DNA of 40,416 bases from an uncultured Acetatifactor sp. (GCA_947631615.1 CANRLX010000018.1:1-40416), one strand, 5' to 3'; shown: positions 25,796 through 35,115, counted from the first letter of the stretch. Translations and numbers: made by a program. Notes: a model not told the origin generated them from the letters alone.

Positions 25796-26887
25796 CTACC
25801 CGTCCTCACTGGGCTTCTGCACCAGAAACTGCACGCAGATCTCATGCTGCAGGCTGTTTCCGTCCTTCTCAAACTCCGTCACGGTCTTTTTCATACGGTA
25901 CTTTCCGGGCGGAAGCTCTCCGTACAGCCATTCCCAGTCACACGCAAACTCGACGTCCTCCTCGACCGGAATCAGCCAGCCCACCTGGCAAAAGGCATAA
26001 TCAGGCTTCTGGACGACCCTCTCCCATCCGTTCTCCGTTTCTCTCTCCAGGGTAAACTGCTCCCCGGTAATCAACTCCCCCATGTTCTCTTTCCCGCCCC
26101 TCTGACAAAACAGCAGAGTCGCTCCTGTGGGCGTAATGTCCTCAAGATAGAGCGTCAGGCCGATCTCAGGCGCCAGGCCAAAATCCGGGATCTCCTCTTC
26201 CCCCGCAACCTGCGCGCTTTCCTCCCGCACATCCGCGTCGAAGTGCAGCGTATCCAGGATCGGAAGAACTTGCTCCCCATATTCCTCCCACCAGCTCTCC
26301 ACGGAGAAGGTCCTGGCCACCACGCCGTCAGCCTCCCCCTCAAAAGTAACGAAATCCCAGTACGCATGATTATCATAGGTGCCGATATACGCCTTGTTTC
26401 CTGCGATCGAGGCGGTCTCCTCGCTAAGCCCCATTCCGCAGACCCCAAACCAGACGGCATACGAAAGCTCCACATACCCTTCCTCGCCTGCCGGCCAGAA
26501 GCGGATCCCATACGAATCGTCAGAGCGGCCTCCGGTGCCCGCCGGGCACAGCTCATATTCCCAGCCGGAGGGAACGGAAATCCGGATTTCCCCGAAAGGG
26601 CCGGACTGTGCCACCGTGGCAGCGGATTGTTCCGGCACCTCTAAAGCCGCTGTCCCGCCATATCTCTCCTCGCCACCAGTTGTCTCCGGCACTTCTAAAG
26701 CCTCTGTCCCGCCGTATCTCTCTCCGCCACCGGTTGTCTCTGGCACCTCTAACTCCTCTGTCCCCTCCTGTGCCGCAAGGATATCCGGATCGCTTTCGGC
26801 AAGCTCCCTAGGGCCCCCTTGCCCCTGTGCACATCCGGCCAGGACAACGCCGATAGTCAAGAGTAAAATTGCCGCCGTCTTTTTCAC
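25796..26887 (-). CDS. Lipoprotein with C-terminal Ig-like domain, M56-associated
   Basis: A 363-residue lipoprotein. The signal peptide ends in the lipobox LAGC with lipidated Cys19. A low-complexity stretch (residues about 46-87) follows with 18-residue repeats of the LEVPETTGGGERYGGTEA type. A middle domain (about 95-215) contains SVPSGWEYELCPAGTGG and WWEEYGEQVLPILDTLHF. A C-terminal beta-rich domain (GLTLYLEDITPTGATLLF to KTVTEFEKDGNSL) resembles the bacterial Ig-like domains often encoded next to BlaR1/M56 sensors. The start is GTG with GGGAGG and GAGGG upstream. It is third in the blaI-M56-lipoprotein series, so a role in envelope stress sensing is plausible but unproven. Confidence 0.75.
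   Translation of the reverse strand: MKKTAAILLLTIGVVLAGCAQGQGGPRELAESDPDILAAQEGTEELEVPETTGGGERYGGTEALEVPETTGGEERYGGTAALEVPEQSAATVAQSGPFGEIRISVPSGWEYELCPAGTGGRSDDSYGIRFWPAGEEGYVELSYAVWFGVCGMGLSEETASIAGNKAYIGTYDNHAYWDFVTFEGEADGVVARTFSVESWWEEYGEQVLPILDTLHFDADVREESAQVAGEEEIPDFGLAPEIGLTLYLEDITPTGATLLFCQRGGKENMGELITGEQFTLERETENGWERVVQKPDYAFCQVGWLIPVEEDVEFACDWEWLYGELPPGKYRMKKTVTEFEKDGNSLQHEICVQFLVQKPSEDG
26627..26752 (-). repeat. 54-bp in-frame repeats in the lipoprotein gene
   Basis: Two full 54-bp units and a partial third encode LEVPETTGGGERYGGTEA, LEVPETTGGEERYGGTAA and LEVPEQS. They form the linker after the lipidated N-terminus. Confidence 0.85.
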
Positions 26888-26997
26888 AGTCCCTCTACCT
26901 CCCTTTGATTTTGTCTGAATGTTTGTCTGAATGTTCTCTAACCATACAGACGAGAAAACAAAAGGAAGGTTCCCGTGCCAAGCCGGTGTCTTATTAT

Positions 26998-27034
26998 TTC
27001 TCAGGTTATTTCAAGCTAGTTCTCAGGTTATTTC
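26998..27034. repeat. Two 15-bp direct repeats at the 3' end of the M56 gene
   Basis: TTCTCAGGTTATTTC occurs at 26998-27012 and again at 27020-27034 (22-base period). The second copy covers the stop codon of the M56 gene. No function is evident. Confidence 0.6.
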
Positions 27035-29088
27035 TCAAGCCCATAAGAGGACACCTTCCAGCCGTCCTCCTTCACGAAACACACGGTCAGATAAGTCAGA
27101 GAATCCTCGTCGGGCAGGCGAAACTCCAAAGAGAGCGTACAGGTATCGCCGACACTGCCTTTGTTCACCGCGTCCTCCCAGCCCTTGATCGACAATATCT
27201 CCACGTCATCTATGCTCTCTACCCCGGAGGAGTCCTCCAGAAAAACAGGGGTTTTATCTACGCTGGTCAGCTGCGACATATACGGTCTCATGCCCTCTTC
27301 GTCTCTGGCAAAGTATGCCTCGCTGAAACGCTCCAGCACCTCCTCCATCTCCTCATCCCGATAGGCACTCTCATCCGACAGGGGGATGATCTCCTCAACC
27401 GGATATTCCTCTACGTCACTGTACCTTTGATTCAGACGGTTCGTCAACTCCTCATTCACTGTAAATCCGTTTTCATCCGCCTCGTACACCCTGCTGTCAT
27501 ACCGCCTCTTGCCGTTTACATCATACGTCGCCACCGCCAGGATATCGTCTGTACCGTCCCCGCTCACGTCCACAACCTCCAGCAGGTACATTTCCTGCAG
27601 CTTTCCTATGGCGGCGTTTCCCTCTCTCACATCCGGAAGAACGGTGTAGGTAACCCCTCCCCCGTCACGCTCCTGGGCAAAGATCAGTCTGTAATCCAGG
27701 TCGAGCCCGTCCGATTTCAAACACCCGAATCCCCCCAGGCCGAGCCCCGGCACCGGACCATAGTACAGTTGATTTTCTCCGGAAAGAATCTTCTCCGCGG
27801 TTTTTTCCTCCAGCACTGCGTCAGTGAAGGCATGAGTTTCTTCCTCCATCAGACCAAGCATGATTTCCATCCTTTCCTCCGCCAGCTTCTCCTTCCGCAA
27901 TGTGTCAACAAACGCGCGACTGCTGTCCTCCAGCTCACCAAGTATGCCTTCCAGTTTCTCCTCCTGCGGCAGCTCCTTAGTAGAGCATCCAACCAGAGCT
28001 CCCACGGCCAGAACCAAGGCGACAGATACCGCAAAGAACCATCCGCCGTGCTTTTTTTCGGCCCCGCACAGCACATTTTGAAATCGTTTCTTCAGGATCT
28101 GTTTTCCTCCGCAAAACTGAGTGGACAAAAGGGGACTGTCGCCGGCCGTCCCGCAAATGACGGACATCAGGGTCTCTGTATAGCGTTTCCGCTGTTCCAG
28201 GGAACAGTCCTTCACCACAGCGTCGTCACAGGAAAACTCCATATCCGCAACGGCCTCCCGCTGCATCAGCCAGACCGCCGGATTGAACCAGTGGAGATCT
28301 CTGGCCAAAAGCAGCAAAAGCTTTACCAACAGATCGCAGCGCTTCCAGTGGACCAGCTCATGCTTCAAAATATAATAGCTTTCTTTCGGGCATTGCTCCA
28401 TCGGCAGAACCAGAACCGGCCGGAGAAGTCCGATCATCATGGGACTTTGAACGCCGCAGCAGCATACCAGGGGAATCCTTCGGGTAATCTCAAGCTCCCC
28501 GCAGATCTCCTTCATCTGCCTCCGAAGCAAAGGAGTCTTTACTGTCTGGCACCCCTTTAACAGACGGAATCGGTAACGGAAATACCCCGATAACTGCCAG
28601 ATAAAGAGAAGCGCTGCCACTGTCGCCCAGACCCAGGCCACCATCGGAAGAAACGGCAGATCGGCAAGCCTTTGCAGCCATAGGCCCCAATCGGTCTCTC
28701 CCACAGTCTCTCCCACAGTCTCTCCCGCGGGCTCCTCGCCCATATCCTGCAGGCCGGCAAAGATACCCTGGGCACTTTGACGCTTTGGCTCGACGCCCTG
28801 TGTCTCCAAATTTTGCAGAGCATCCTTCCCCACGACGGCGGGCTCAAAGCCAACGACTTCCGAGAGCGTCATTTCTTCCGCTCTTTCCGGCAGGACATTC
28901 CAAAAGGGAATGTCTGACACCCTGTAGGAGACAGGGAGTAACAGCCGCACCGCAAGAACGATCCATACGGCATATTTCCATCGAAAGCTGCAGCGCTTAG
29001 CGATCGGCTTTCCCAGAGCAACAAGAAAAAGGATCACGATGCCGACAGACACAGATACCTCGAAAACCGTCAAAAACAGTTCTTTCAT
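27028..29088 (-). CDS. M56 family (BlaR1/MecR1-like) membrane metallopeptidase sensor
   Basis: Signal-transducing protease expected to inactivate the neighbouring BlaI-type repressor. The 686-residue product has N-terminal membrane helices (residues about 6-26 and 40-55) and helices near 145-170. The zinc motif HELVH lies at 243-247, with downstream EFSCDDAVV giving the third ligand (Glu284). A helix near residue 345 (AVSVALVLAVGALVGC) leads to an extracellular part of over 300 residues. That part has no penicillin-binding SxxK/SxN/KTG set. Instead it has a calcium-loop-like DVSGDGTDD and a C-terminal NTF2-like region, so the signal is unlikely to be sensed as in BlaR1. Its ATG overlaps the blaI stop (ATGA). 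Confidence 0.85.
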   Translation of the reverse strand: MKELFLTVFEVSVSVGIVILFLVALGKPIAKRCSFRWKYAVWIVLAVRLLLPVSYRVSDIPFWNVLPERAEEMTLSEVVGFEPAVVGKDALQNLETQGVEPKRQSAQGIFAGLQDMGEEPAGETVGETVGETDWGLWLQRLADLPFLPMVAWVWATVAALLFIWQLSGYFRYRFRLLKGCQTVKTPLLRRQMKEICGELEITRRIPLVCCCGVQSPMMIGLLRPVLVLPMEQCPKESYYILKHELVHWKRCDLLVKLLLLLARDLHWFNPAVWLMQREAVADMEFSCDDAVVKDCSLEQRKRYTETLMSVICGTAGDSPLLSTQFCGGKQILKKRFQNVLCGAEKKHGGWFFAVSVALVLAVGALVGCSTKELPQEEKLEGILGELEDSSRAFVDTLRKEKLAEERMEIMLGLMEEETHAFTDAVLEEKTAEKILSGENQLYYGPVPGLGLGGFGCLKSDGLDLDYRLIFAQERDGGGVTYTVLPDVREGNAAIGKLQEMYLLEVVDVSGDGTDDILAVATYDVNGKRRYDSRVYEADENGFTVNEELTNRLNQRYSDVEEYPVEEIIPLSDESAYRDEEMEEVLERFSEAYFARDEEGMRPYMSQLTSVDKTPVFLEDSSGVESIDDVEILSIKGWEDAVNKGSVGDTCTLSLEFRLPDEDSLTYLTVCFVKEDGWKVSSYGLEK

Positions 29089-29528
29089 CTCTCCGCCTCC
29101 TTCCCTCCAAAACCGTTCTCTCCACTCTCTCCGTTCTCCAGCGCATCCAAATACTCTCTCAGCTCCCGAATATCCTCCGGAGACATCTGCTTTCCCTGGT
29201 ACATAGCCGCCACAAAATCCTTGGCCGACTTATGAAACAGCCGCTCCAGAAAGCTTCTTCCCTCCATCAGCTTATACTCCTCCTCAGATACCAGCGCCGT
29301 GTAATAGTTGGTGCGCGTGCTCCGGTCACAATAGACCGCACCCTTTTCCGCCATCCGCGCCAGGACCGTCATCAGGCTGGCCAGCTTCCAGCCGCGCTTA
29401 TCCCCCGCCTCCTGCAGGATCTGATTGGAGGTCATGGGCGCGTCGTGCCTCCACAGCACCTGTATGATCTCGTATTCCGCCTCCGACAACTTCTTTTTTC
29501 CAGACCACTTTTTTTCCTCCTGTTTCAT
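29085..29528 (-). CDS. blaI: BlaI/MecI/CopY family transcriptional repressor
   Basis: Winged-helix repressor, normally inactivated by its M56 partner protease. The 147-residue product has LSEAEYEIIQVLWRHDAPMT, then the recognition helix region KLASLMTVLARMAEKGAVYC and the YYTALVSEEEY wing. A C-terminal dimerisation helix region (FHKSAKDFVAAMYQG) follows. The gene is first in a three-gene unit and probably represses its own promoter. Confidence 0.92.
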   Translation of the reverse strand: MKQEEKKWSGKKKLSEAEYEIIQVLWRHDAPMTSNQILQEAGDKRGWKLASLMTVLARMAEKGAVYCDRSTRTNYYTALVSEEEYKLMEGRSFLERLFHKSAKDFVAAMYQGKQMSPEDIRELREYLDALENGESGENGFGGKEAER

Positions 29529-29582
29529 CCCGCTCTCTCCCTTGTATCATATTTTTTCTGCCTTGTTAGCATCTTTTGTTAT

Positions 29583-29611
29583 ATTATACAAAGTGTTAAT
29601 ATTGTTGTCAA
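29583..29611 (-). promoter_or_regulatory. Consensus blaI promoter with an operator-like dyad
   Basis: TTGACA and TATAAT are 17 bases apart on the minus strand. A dyad TTATACA-AAG-TGTTAA (29584-29599) covers the -10 box and spacer and resembles the TACA-N-TGTA sites of BlaI/CopY repressors. The -35 box overlaps the first unit of the 18-bp repeat array. Confidence 0.78.
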
Positions 29612-29768
29612 GTATAAAATTGCTGTAAAATATAAAGCTATCATAAAATATAAAACTACCGTAAAATATAAAACTGCTGTAAAATATAAAACCGCTGTAA
29701 AATATAAAACCACCATAAAATATAAAACTGCCATAAATTATTAAACTGTCGTCAAGTATAAATTGGAG
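29607..29768. repeat. Nine 18-bp tandem repeats upstream of blaI
   Basis: Nine contiguous units of exactly 18 bp. The consensus is GTAAAATATAAAACYGCY; the end units read GTCAAGTATAAA... at both sides. The array is very A/T-rich in a GC-rich genome and lies between the divergent blaI and rqcH promoters. There are no spacers, so it is not a CRISPR. Confidence 0.95.
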
Positions 29769-29852
29769 ATAACTCAGAGAAAACAACAGCGCACGGGAAA
29801 TTTTTTGAAAAGAAAAGACAAATCCCCGCCCCTTTCCTTCCCGTCAAACATC

Positions 29853-29861
29853 TGGTATAAT
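29853..29861 (+). promoter_or_regulatory. Extended -10 promoter for rqcH
   Basis: TGGTATAAT forms an extended -10 element (TGn-TATAAT). No good -35 box is seen 17 bases upstream. The leader to the rqcH start would be about 100 bases. Confidence 0.55.
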
Positions 29862-29966
29862 GGTATCATTGCCGCGTCTCCCGATGGCCCCTTCAAAGGA
29901 AACGGACACAGACATGACGGGAGCGCAAAAACCGAGGCCCCCAAAACGCAGAATCGAGGAAAACAT

Positions 29967-31715
29967 ATGGCATTTGACGGCGTTACCATAGCCGCAGTGG
30001 CGGCAGAATTAAAGAGGGAGCTGGTGGGCGGCAGACTGGCCAAGATCGCCCAGCCGGAGAGCGACGAATTGCTCCTGACCATCAAGCAGCCGGACGGGAC
30101 AAAGCGCCTCTTTCTCTCCGCCGAGGCGTCCTTGCCGTTGGTCTATCTGACCGACGCAAACAAACCGAGCCCCATGACCGCGCCGGGCTTCTGTATGCTT
30201 CTTCGCAAGCATCTCCAGAACGGCCGCATCACCTCCGTCTCCCAGCCGGGACTGGAGCGCATCCTCCGCATAGAGGTAGAGCATTTGGACGAGATGGGAG
30301 ATCTAAAGCGCAAGGCTTTGATTATAGAGATCATGGGCAAACACAGCAACATCATTTTCTGTGACGGGGAGGACCGGATCATTGACAGCATTAAGCGGGT
30401 TTCCGCGGCGGTGAGCAGCGTTCGGGAGGTTCTTCCCGGGAAGCCCTATTTCATCCCGCAGACTCAGGAAAAGCACAATATTTTGCGCATTGACCAATCC
30501 AGTCTACAAGATGTACTATCCTCCAAGCCACAGCCTCTTTACAAAGCGATCTACGGAAGCTACACCGGTATTTCCCCCATTTTGGCCCAGGAGCTCTGCC
30601 ACCGCGCCCATTTGGACGGGGAGCGGCCCACAGCCGCCCTGACCGAGGACGACTACCGCTCCCTCTACGCTGTGGTGGACGCCCTTGTACAGGATATCCG
30701 CGGGGAGCGCTTTTCTCCCTGTATCGCCTACACCGGATCCCGTCCGGTGGAATTTGCGGCCCTGCCGCTCACGCTCTACGAGGGCGGCGCGGATCACACC
30801 GAGAGCTGCCCTTCCATCTCCGCGCTCCTGGAACGCTTCTACGCGGAGAAAAACGCTCTTTCCCGCATCCGGCAGAAGTCAGCGGATCTGCGGCGCATCG
30901 TGCAGACTGCCCTGGAACGCAACGTGAAAAAGTATGACCTGCAGCTTCACCAGATGAAGGACACCGAGAAGCGGGAGACTTTCCGCGTCTACGGGGAGCT
31001 TTTAAACACCTACGGCTACAGCGCCGAGCCGGGAGCCAGCTCCCTGGAGGCACTTAACTACTATACCGACGAAAAGGTCACCATTCCGCTCGACCCCACG
31101 CTCTCCGCCAGGGAGAACGCCCAGCGGTATTTTGACCGGTACGGTAAATTAAAGCGAACCTTTGAAGCTTTGTCAAAATTGACTGAAGAAGTCAAAAAAG
31201 AGATCGATCACCTGGAATCCATCGGTGCCTCCCTGGACATCGCCCAGCAGGAGGAGGATTTGGCGCAGATCAAGGAAGAGCTCATCGAGAGCGGCTACAT
31301 CCGCAGAAAGGGAGGCGCCAAAAAGGCAAAGATCACCAGCAGGCCCTTCCACTATCTCAGCAGCGACGGTTTTCATATCTATGTGGGAAAAAACAATTAT
31401 CAAAACGACGACCTCACCTTCCGGTTTGCCTCCGGCAACGACTGGTGGTTCCACGCCAAAAAAATACCCGGCTCCCACGTGATCGTAAAGGCGGGAAGCT
31501 CGGGAGAACTGCCGGACCGCACCTTCGAGGAGGCGGCCCGTCTGGCGGCCTACTACTCCAAGGGCAGAGAGCAGGAAAAGGTGGAGATCGACTATGTACA
31601 GAAAAAGCAGATCAAAAAGCCAAACGGCGCCAAGCCGGGGTTTGTCGTTTACTACACCAACTATTCCATGGCCATCGACAGCGACATAAGCGGGATTCAG
31701 CAGCTAGACGACTGA
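29967..31715 (+). CDS. rqcH: Rqc2/RqcH family ribosome quality control protein (NFACT)
   Basis: Binds stalled 50S subunits carrying nascent chains and recruits alanyl-tRNA to add C-terminal alanine tails; older annotations call it fibronectin-binding protein. From the ATG at 29967 (GAGG seven bases upstream) it has 582 residues. The NFACT-N domain begins MAFDGVTIAAVAAEL. Helix-hairpin-helix and coiled-coil regions follow, then the C-terminal NFACT-R domain with DGFHIYVGKNNYQNDDLTF, DWWFHAKKIPGSHVIV and KPGFVVYYTNYSM. The frame is open 68 codons upstream, but that stretch overlaps the promoter and repeat array. Confidence 0.93.
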   Translation: MAFDGVTIAAVAAELKRELVGGRLAKIAQPESDELLLTIKQPDGTKRLFLSAEASLPLVYLTDANKPSPMTAPGFCMLLRKHLQNGRITSVSQPGLERILRIEVEHLDEMGDLKRKALIIEIMGKHSNIIFCDGEDRIIDSIKRVSAAVSSVREVLPGKPYFIPQTQEKHNILRIDQSSLQDVLSSKPQPLYKAIYGSYTGISPILAQELCHRAHLDGERPTAALTEDDYRSLYAVVDALVQDIRGERFSPCIAYTGSRPVEFAALPLTLYEGGADHTESCPSISALLERFYAEKNALSRIRQKSADLRRIVQTALERNVKKYDLQLHQMKDTEKRETFRVYGELLNTYGYSAEPGASSLEALNYYTDEKVTIPLDPTLSARENAQRYFDRYGKLKRTFEALSKLTEEVKKEIDHLESIGASLDIAQQEEDLAQIKEELIESGYIRRKGGAKKAKITSRPFHYLSSDGFHIYVGKNNYQNDDLTFRFASGNDWWFHAKKIPGSHVIVKAGSSGELPDRTFEEAARLAAYYSKGREQEKVEIDYVQKKQIKKPNGAKPGFVVYYTNYSMAIDSDISGIQQLDD

Positions 31716-31839
31716 TTCTGATTCCGGTCTGATTCCGGTTCCGATTCTGTCTGCCGCAACGCGCGCATCCAAACGCCGTTTCGGTTTCTCCTCGCAATGC
31801 CGCCTCCCGTGCAGAAGACACAGTCTGATTACCACACCC

Positions 31840-33510
31840 TCAGCGCAGGAGACGGCATTTCTTTGCGATCTTCACCAACAGATACCCTTTCGGCATCCCC
31901 TTAAGCTCCGACTCCGTAACGCCCCGAAGCACGATGAGGAAAACAAAATATACGCACGCCGCCACCAGGACTGCGGGGATCACCGCGATCTGCATGGAGC
32001 CTGTCGCCAGCAGGATCCCCTCGTACACGGCCCAGGCCGCCGCGCCCATCCCCACAGAGGAGGCGAAGGGGATCACAAAGGTGCGCAGCATCTCCTGCCG
32101 ATAGCCCACCGCGCGCCGCACCGCCCACTGGTTCAGCACGCACATGATGCCAGAGTAGAGGGTGTTGGCAATGGCGATGCTGTACAGATCCAGATCCGTG
32201 TAGAACAAAAGGCCACAGGCGGCCGCCGTCTGGATCGCCAGCGCTGCCGCCGCGTTGACAATCGGAGTGTTGACCTTTCCAAGTCCTTGCAGAATGGAGC
32301 TGTTTAAGGTGGACAGGGCATAGAACACCACGGACAGCGCCAGGGTCATGAGAAGCACCCCCGCCATCTGTAACGATTCCGCGGGTGTGCTGGGAAAGAG
32401 AAGCTTGGTCACCGGCCTCGCCAGCACGAAAAGCCCCGCCGCACAGGGGATGGAAAGCAGCATGGTCGTCTTTACCGCCACGCCGATCTTCTCCCTGGCT
32501 CCCTCCACATCTCCGGCGGCGATCAGCTGTGCCACGGAGGGGATCATTGCAGAGGCCATAGCCGAGGCAAAGGCGATCGGGATATTGGAGATGGTCAGCG
32601 CCTTGCCGGAGAAAATCCCCCAGCGGGAAGCGGTAGCCACCCGATCCAGACCGCGCATAGCGGGATAAATGTCCGTGTAGATCTTGTTGTTGACGGAGCC
32701 GCTCAGGTTATAGACCGCCGTGCTCAGGATGAACGGCGTCACCACCGAGGTGATCATCCGGAGAATGGCGCCGACGCTTTCCACCTTTTGGTGTCTGTCC
32801 CTCTCGATCCGTCGGCGGATCATCCCGCGGTTCAAGCCGTAGATCCCCAGCATAAAGAGAAGCGCCACAAACACGCCCACGCCGGTCCCCGCAGCGCTTC
32901 CGATGGCGCCGGAAACGGCCCGCTTCACCACGCCCTCCGAATCTGCCGGCACCTCCATCGAACCCATGGTGAGCCGGATCAAAAGATAGGCCGCCCCGAT
33001 GCTGACCGCAGCGTTTGCGATCTGCTCCAGGATCTGGGAGACCGAGGTCTGCACCATACTCCTGTGCGCCTGGAAATAGCCGCGCAGCACCCCAAGTATG
33101 CCGTAAATAAAAATGGTCGGCGCAAAGACCCGAAGCACGGGCACCGCCGCATCCTCCACAAAAAGCCCCGCGCCAAAAAACAAAAACAGGCTGGCGGCAG
33201 TCCCCACCACCAGGACATAGCCCAGGGCGCAAAGAAAAATCCGGTGCGCGTTTCGGTACTCCCGCACCGCCAGCTTCTGGGCGATCACCTTGGAGATGGC
33301 GGAGGGAATACTGTAGGAGGAGATCAGAAGAATGATCGTGTAATAATTGTAAGCGGACTGATAATATCCGAGCCCCACCTCTCCGATCACACTGTCTAAA
33401 GGGCCCCTGTAAAGGAGCCCTATAATTCTGCTGATGATTCCGGCTGCCGCCAAAATACCGGCCTGCATTATGAAATTATTGCCCTTGCCGCCGCTTTTTC
33501 TGTCAGCCAT
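31840..33510 (-). CDS. Polysaccharide/lipid II-type flippase, SpoVB-like (MOP superfamily)
   Basis: A 556-residue polytopic membrane protein with about 14 helices. The N-terminus (MQAGILAAAGIISRIIGLLY) and YSIPSAISKVIAQKLA segment are typical of the SpoVB/YtgP branch of MOP flippases, which move lipid-linked wall or surface precursors. Whether it acts in spore cortex or vegetative wall synthesis cannot be told. It is convergent with rqcH across about 124 bases that contain no clear terminator. It is 45 bases from glgA on the same strand. Confidence 0.88.
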   Translation of the reverse strand: MADRKSGGKGNNFIMQAGILAAAGIISRIIGLLYRGPLDSVIGEVGLGYYQSAYNYYTIILLISSYSIPSAISKVIAQKLAVREYRNAHRIFLCALGYVLVVGTAASLFLFFGAGLFVEDAAVPVLRVFAPTIFIYGILGVLRGYFQAHRSMVQTSVSQILEQIANAAVSIGAAYLLIRLTMGSMEVPADSEGVVKRAVSGAIGSAAGTGVGVFVALLFMLGIYGLNRGMIRRRIERDRHQKVESVGAILRMITSVVTPFILSTAVYNLSGSVNNKIYTDIYPAMRGLDRVATASRWGIFSGKALTISNIPIAFASAMASAMIPSVAQLIAAGDVEGAREKIGVAVKTTMLLSIPCAAGLFVLARPVTKLLFPSTPAESLQMAGVLLMTLALSVVFYALSTLNSSILQGLGKVNTPIVNAAAALAIQTAAACGLLFYTDLDLYSIAIANTLYSGIMCVLNQWAVRRAVGYRQEMLRTFVIPFASSVGMGAAAWAVYEGILLATGSMQIAVIPAVLVAACVYFVFLIVLRGVTESELKGMPKGYLLVKIAKKCRLLR

Positions 33511-33555
33511 ACTTCCTCTCCATCGGCATCTATGTACGCCTTGACCCGCCGGATA

Positions 33556-35001
33556 CTAGCCGATCAGCCAGTCGTACATCTCCTGATACTTTCCGGCGGA
33601 AACCTTCCAGGAAAAGTCCGCTGCCATAGCACGGTCCACGATCTTGTTCCACTCGCGCTTTCTGTCGTAATATATCTGCTCCGCATAACGGATCGTGCGC
33701 AGCATCTCGTGCGCGTTGTAATTGGTAAAGCTGAATCCCGTGCCCGTGTTCTCATACTCATTGTACGGCTGCACCGTATCCTTCAGGCCGCCGGTCTCGC
33801 GCACAATGGGGATCGTGCCGTAGCGCAGCGCCATCAGCTGGCTCAGACCACAGGGCTCAAACAGGGACGGCATCAGGAACGCGTCGCAGGACGCGTAGAT
33901 CTTGTGGGACAGATCGTCGGAATAGTAAATATTCGCGGAAACCTTGTCGCTGTACTTCCAGTCAAAGTGACGGAACATATTTTCATAGCGATCCTCGCCG
34001 GTGCCCAGCACCACCAGCTGCACGTCGTCCTGGCAGAGCTCATCCATGACATAAGCGATCAGATCCAGACCCTTCTGATCGGTCAGACGGGAGACGATGC
34101 CGATCATCATCTTCCGGTCGTCCTGGCACAGGCCGAGCTGCTCCTGAAGGGCTCTCTTGTTCTTTACCTTCTCCTTGCGGAAGTTTACCGCATTGTAGGT
34201 CTTCACGATATGGGAGTCCGTCTCCGGATTGAACTCGTCGTAGTCGATGCCGTTGACGATCCCTCTCAGATCATGACTGCGGGCGCGGAGCAGGCCGTCA
34301 AGCCCCTCGCCGTAGAAGGGCGTCTTGATCTCCTCCGCATAGGTGTTGCTCACTGTGGTCACCGCATCCGCGAAGACGATGCCGCCCTTTAAAAGGTTTG
34401 CGTCCTTGTACGCCTCCAGCTTATCCGGCGTGAAGTAGTACTCCGGAAGGCCCGTCAGGCTGCGCACCGTCTTCACATCCCACTTGCCCTGGAATTTCAG
34501 GTTGTGGATGGTGATGACGGACTTGATCCCGCGGAAGAAATCATTGCCCTGGAAGCGCTCCTTCAAATATACCGGAATCAGGCCCGTCTGCCAGTCGTGG
34601 CAGTGGATCAGATCCGGCCGAAAATCGATCAACGGCAGGGAGGACAGCACCGCCTTGCAAAAATAAGCGTAGCGCTCGATCTCATAGACCGGACTGTCGT
34701 TATAGACCTTATCGCCGTTAAAATAGTACTCGTTGTCGATAAAATAATAGTGGACCCCTTCCTCTATGGCCTCCAGGATACCCACATACACATTCTGCCA
34801 GTTGTAGTCCAGATAAAAATGGGTGACATACTTCATCTTATCCTTAAACTCCTGCTTCATGCAGGCATACTTCGGCAGGAACACTCTCACGTCGTAATGC
34901 TCCCTGTCGATGTACTTGGGCAGCGACCCCACCACATCTGCCAAGCCGCCGGTCTTGACAAACGGCACACCCTCTGATGCTACAAAAAGAATCTTTTTCA
35001 T
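33556..35001 (-). CDS. glgA: Glycogen (starch) synthase, GT5
   Basis: Extends alpha-1,4-glucan from ADP-glucose. The 481-residue product has the ADP-glucose motif KTGGLADV (residues 16-23), GIVSRLTDQKGLDLI and the acceptor/donor loop FEPCGLSQLMALRYGTIPIV followed by RETGGLKDT. Length is standard. No other glycogen genes are nearby. It has a recognisable promoter and an unusual repeat block upstream. Confidence 0.96.
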   Translation of the reverse strand: MKKILFVASEGVPFVKTGGLADVVGSLPKYIDREHYDVRVFLPKYACMKQEFKDKMKYVTHFYLDYNWQNVYVGILEAIEEGVHYYFIDNEYYFNGDKVYNDSPVYEIERYAYFCKAVLSSLPLIDFRPDLIHCHDWQTGLIPVYLKERFQGNDFFRGIKSVITIHNLKFQGKWDVKTVRSLTGLPEYYFTPDKLEAYKDANLLKGGIVFADAVTTVSNTYAEEIKTPFYGEGLDGLLRARSHDLRGIVNGIDYDEFNPETDSHIVKTYNAVNFRKEKVKNKRALQEQLGLCQDDRKMMIGIVSRLTDQKGLDLIAYVMDELCQDDVQLVVLGTGEDRYENMFRHFDWKYSDKVSANIYYSDDLSHKIYASCDAFLMPSLFEPCGLSQLMALRYGTIPIVRETGGLKDTVQPYNEYENTGTGFSFTNYNAHEMLRTIRYAEQIYYDRKREWNKIVDRAMAADFSWKVSAGKYQEMYDWLIG

Positions 35002-35075
35002 TTGAAAATCCTCCGCGCAAATTTTACCTTCTCGTTACAGCCTTCTATATGCTATACGTTGATCTTGTTATTTCT

Positions 35076-35104
35076 ATTATACACTAACTTTAGGGGTGTG
35101 GAAA
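35076..35104 (-). promoter_or_regulatory. Promoter of glgA
   Basis: TTTCCA and TATAAT are 17 bases apart on the minus strand, starting transcription near 35069 and giving a leader of about 70 bases. Confidence 0.65.
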
Positions 35105-35115
35105 GGGTTATTTTG

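Noticed and set aside
27028..29088. True BlaR1 beta-lactam receptor
   Set aside because: No SxxK, SxN or KTG penicillin-binding motifs in the extracellular part and no beta-lactamase gene nearby.
29607..29768. CRISPR array
   Set aside because: Units are contiguous 18-bp tandem repeats without spacers and no cas genes are present.
29547..29786. A 79-residue minus-strand frame with GSFIFY repeats, and a plus-strand frame with KYKTAV repeats over the same DNA
   Set aside because: Both are translations of the 18-bp tandem array, whose length is a multiple of three. They lack ribosome sites and cover the blaI promoter.
31716..31839. Terminator between the convergent rqcH and flippase genes
   Set aside because: Only short direct repeats (GATTCCGGT) were found, with no stem followed by a T-run.
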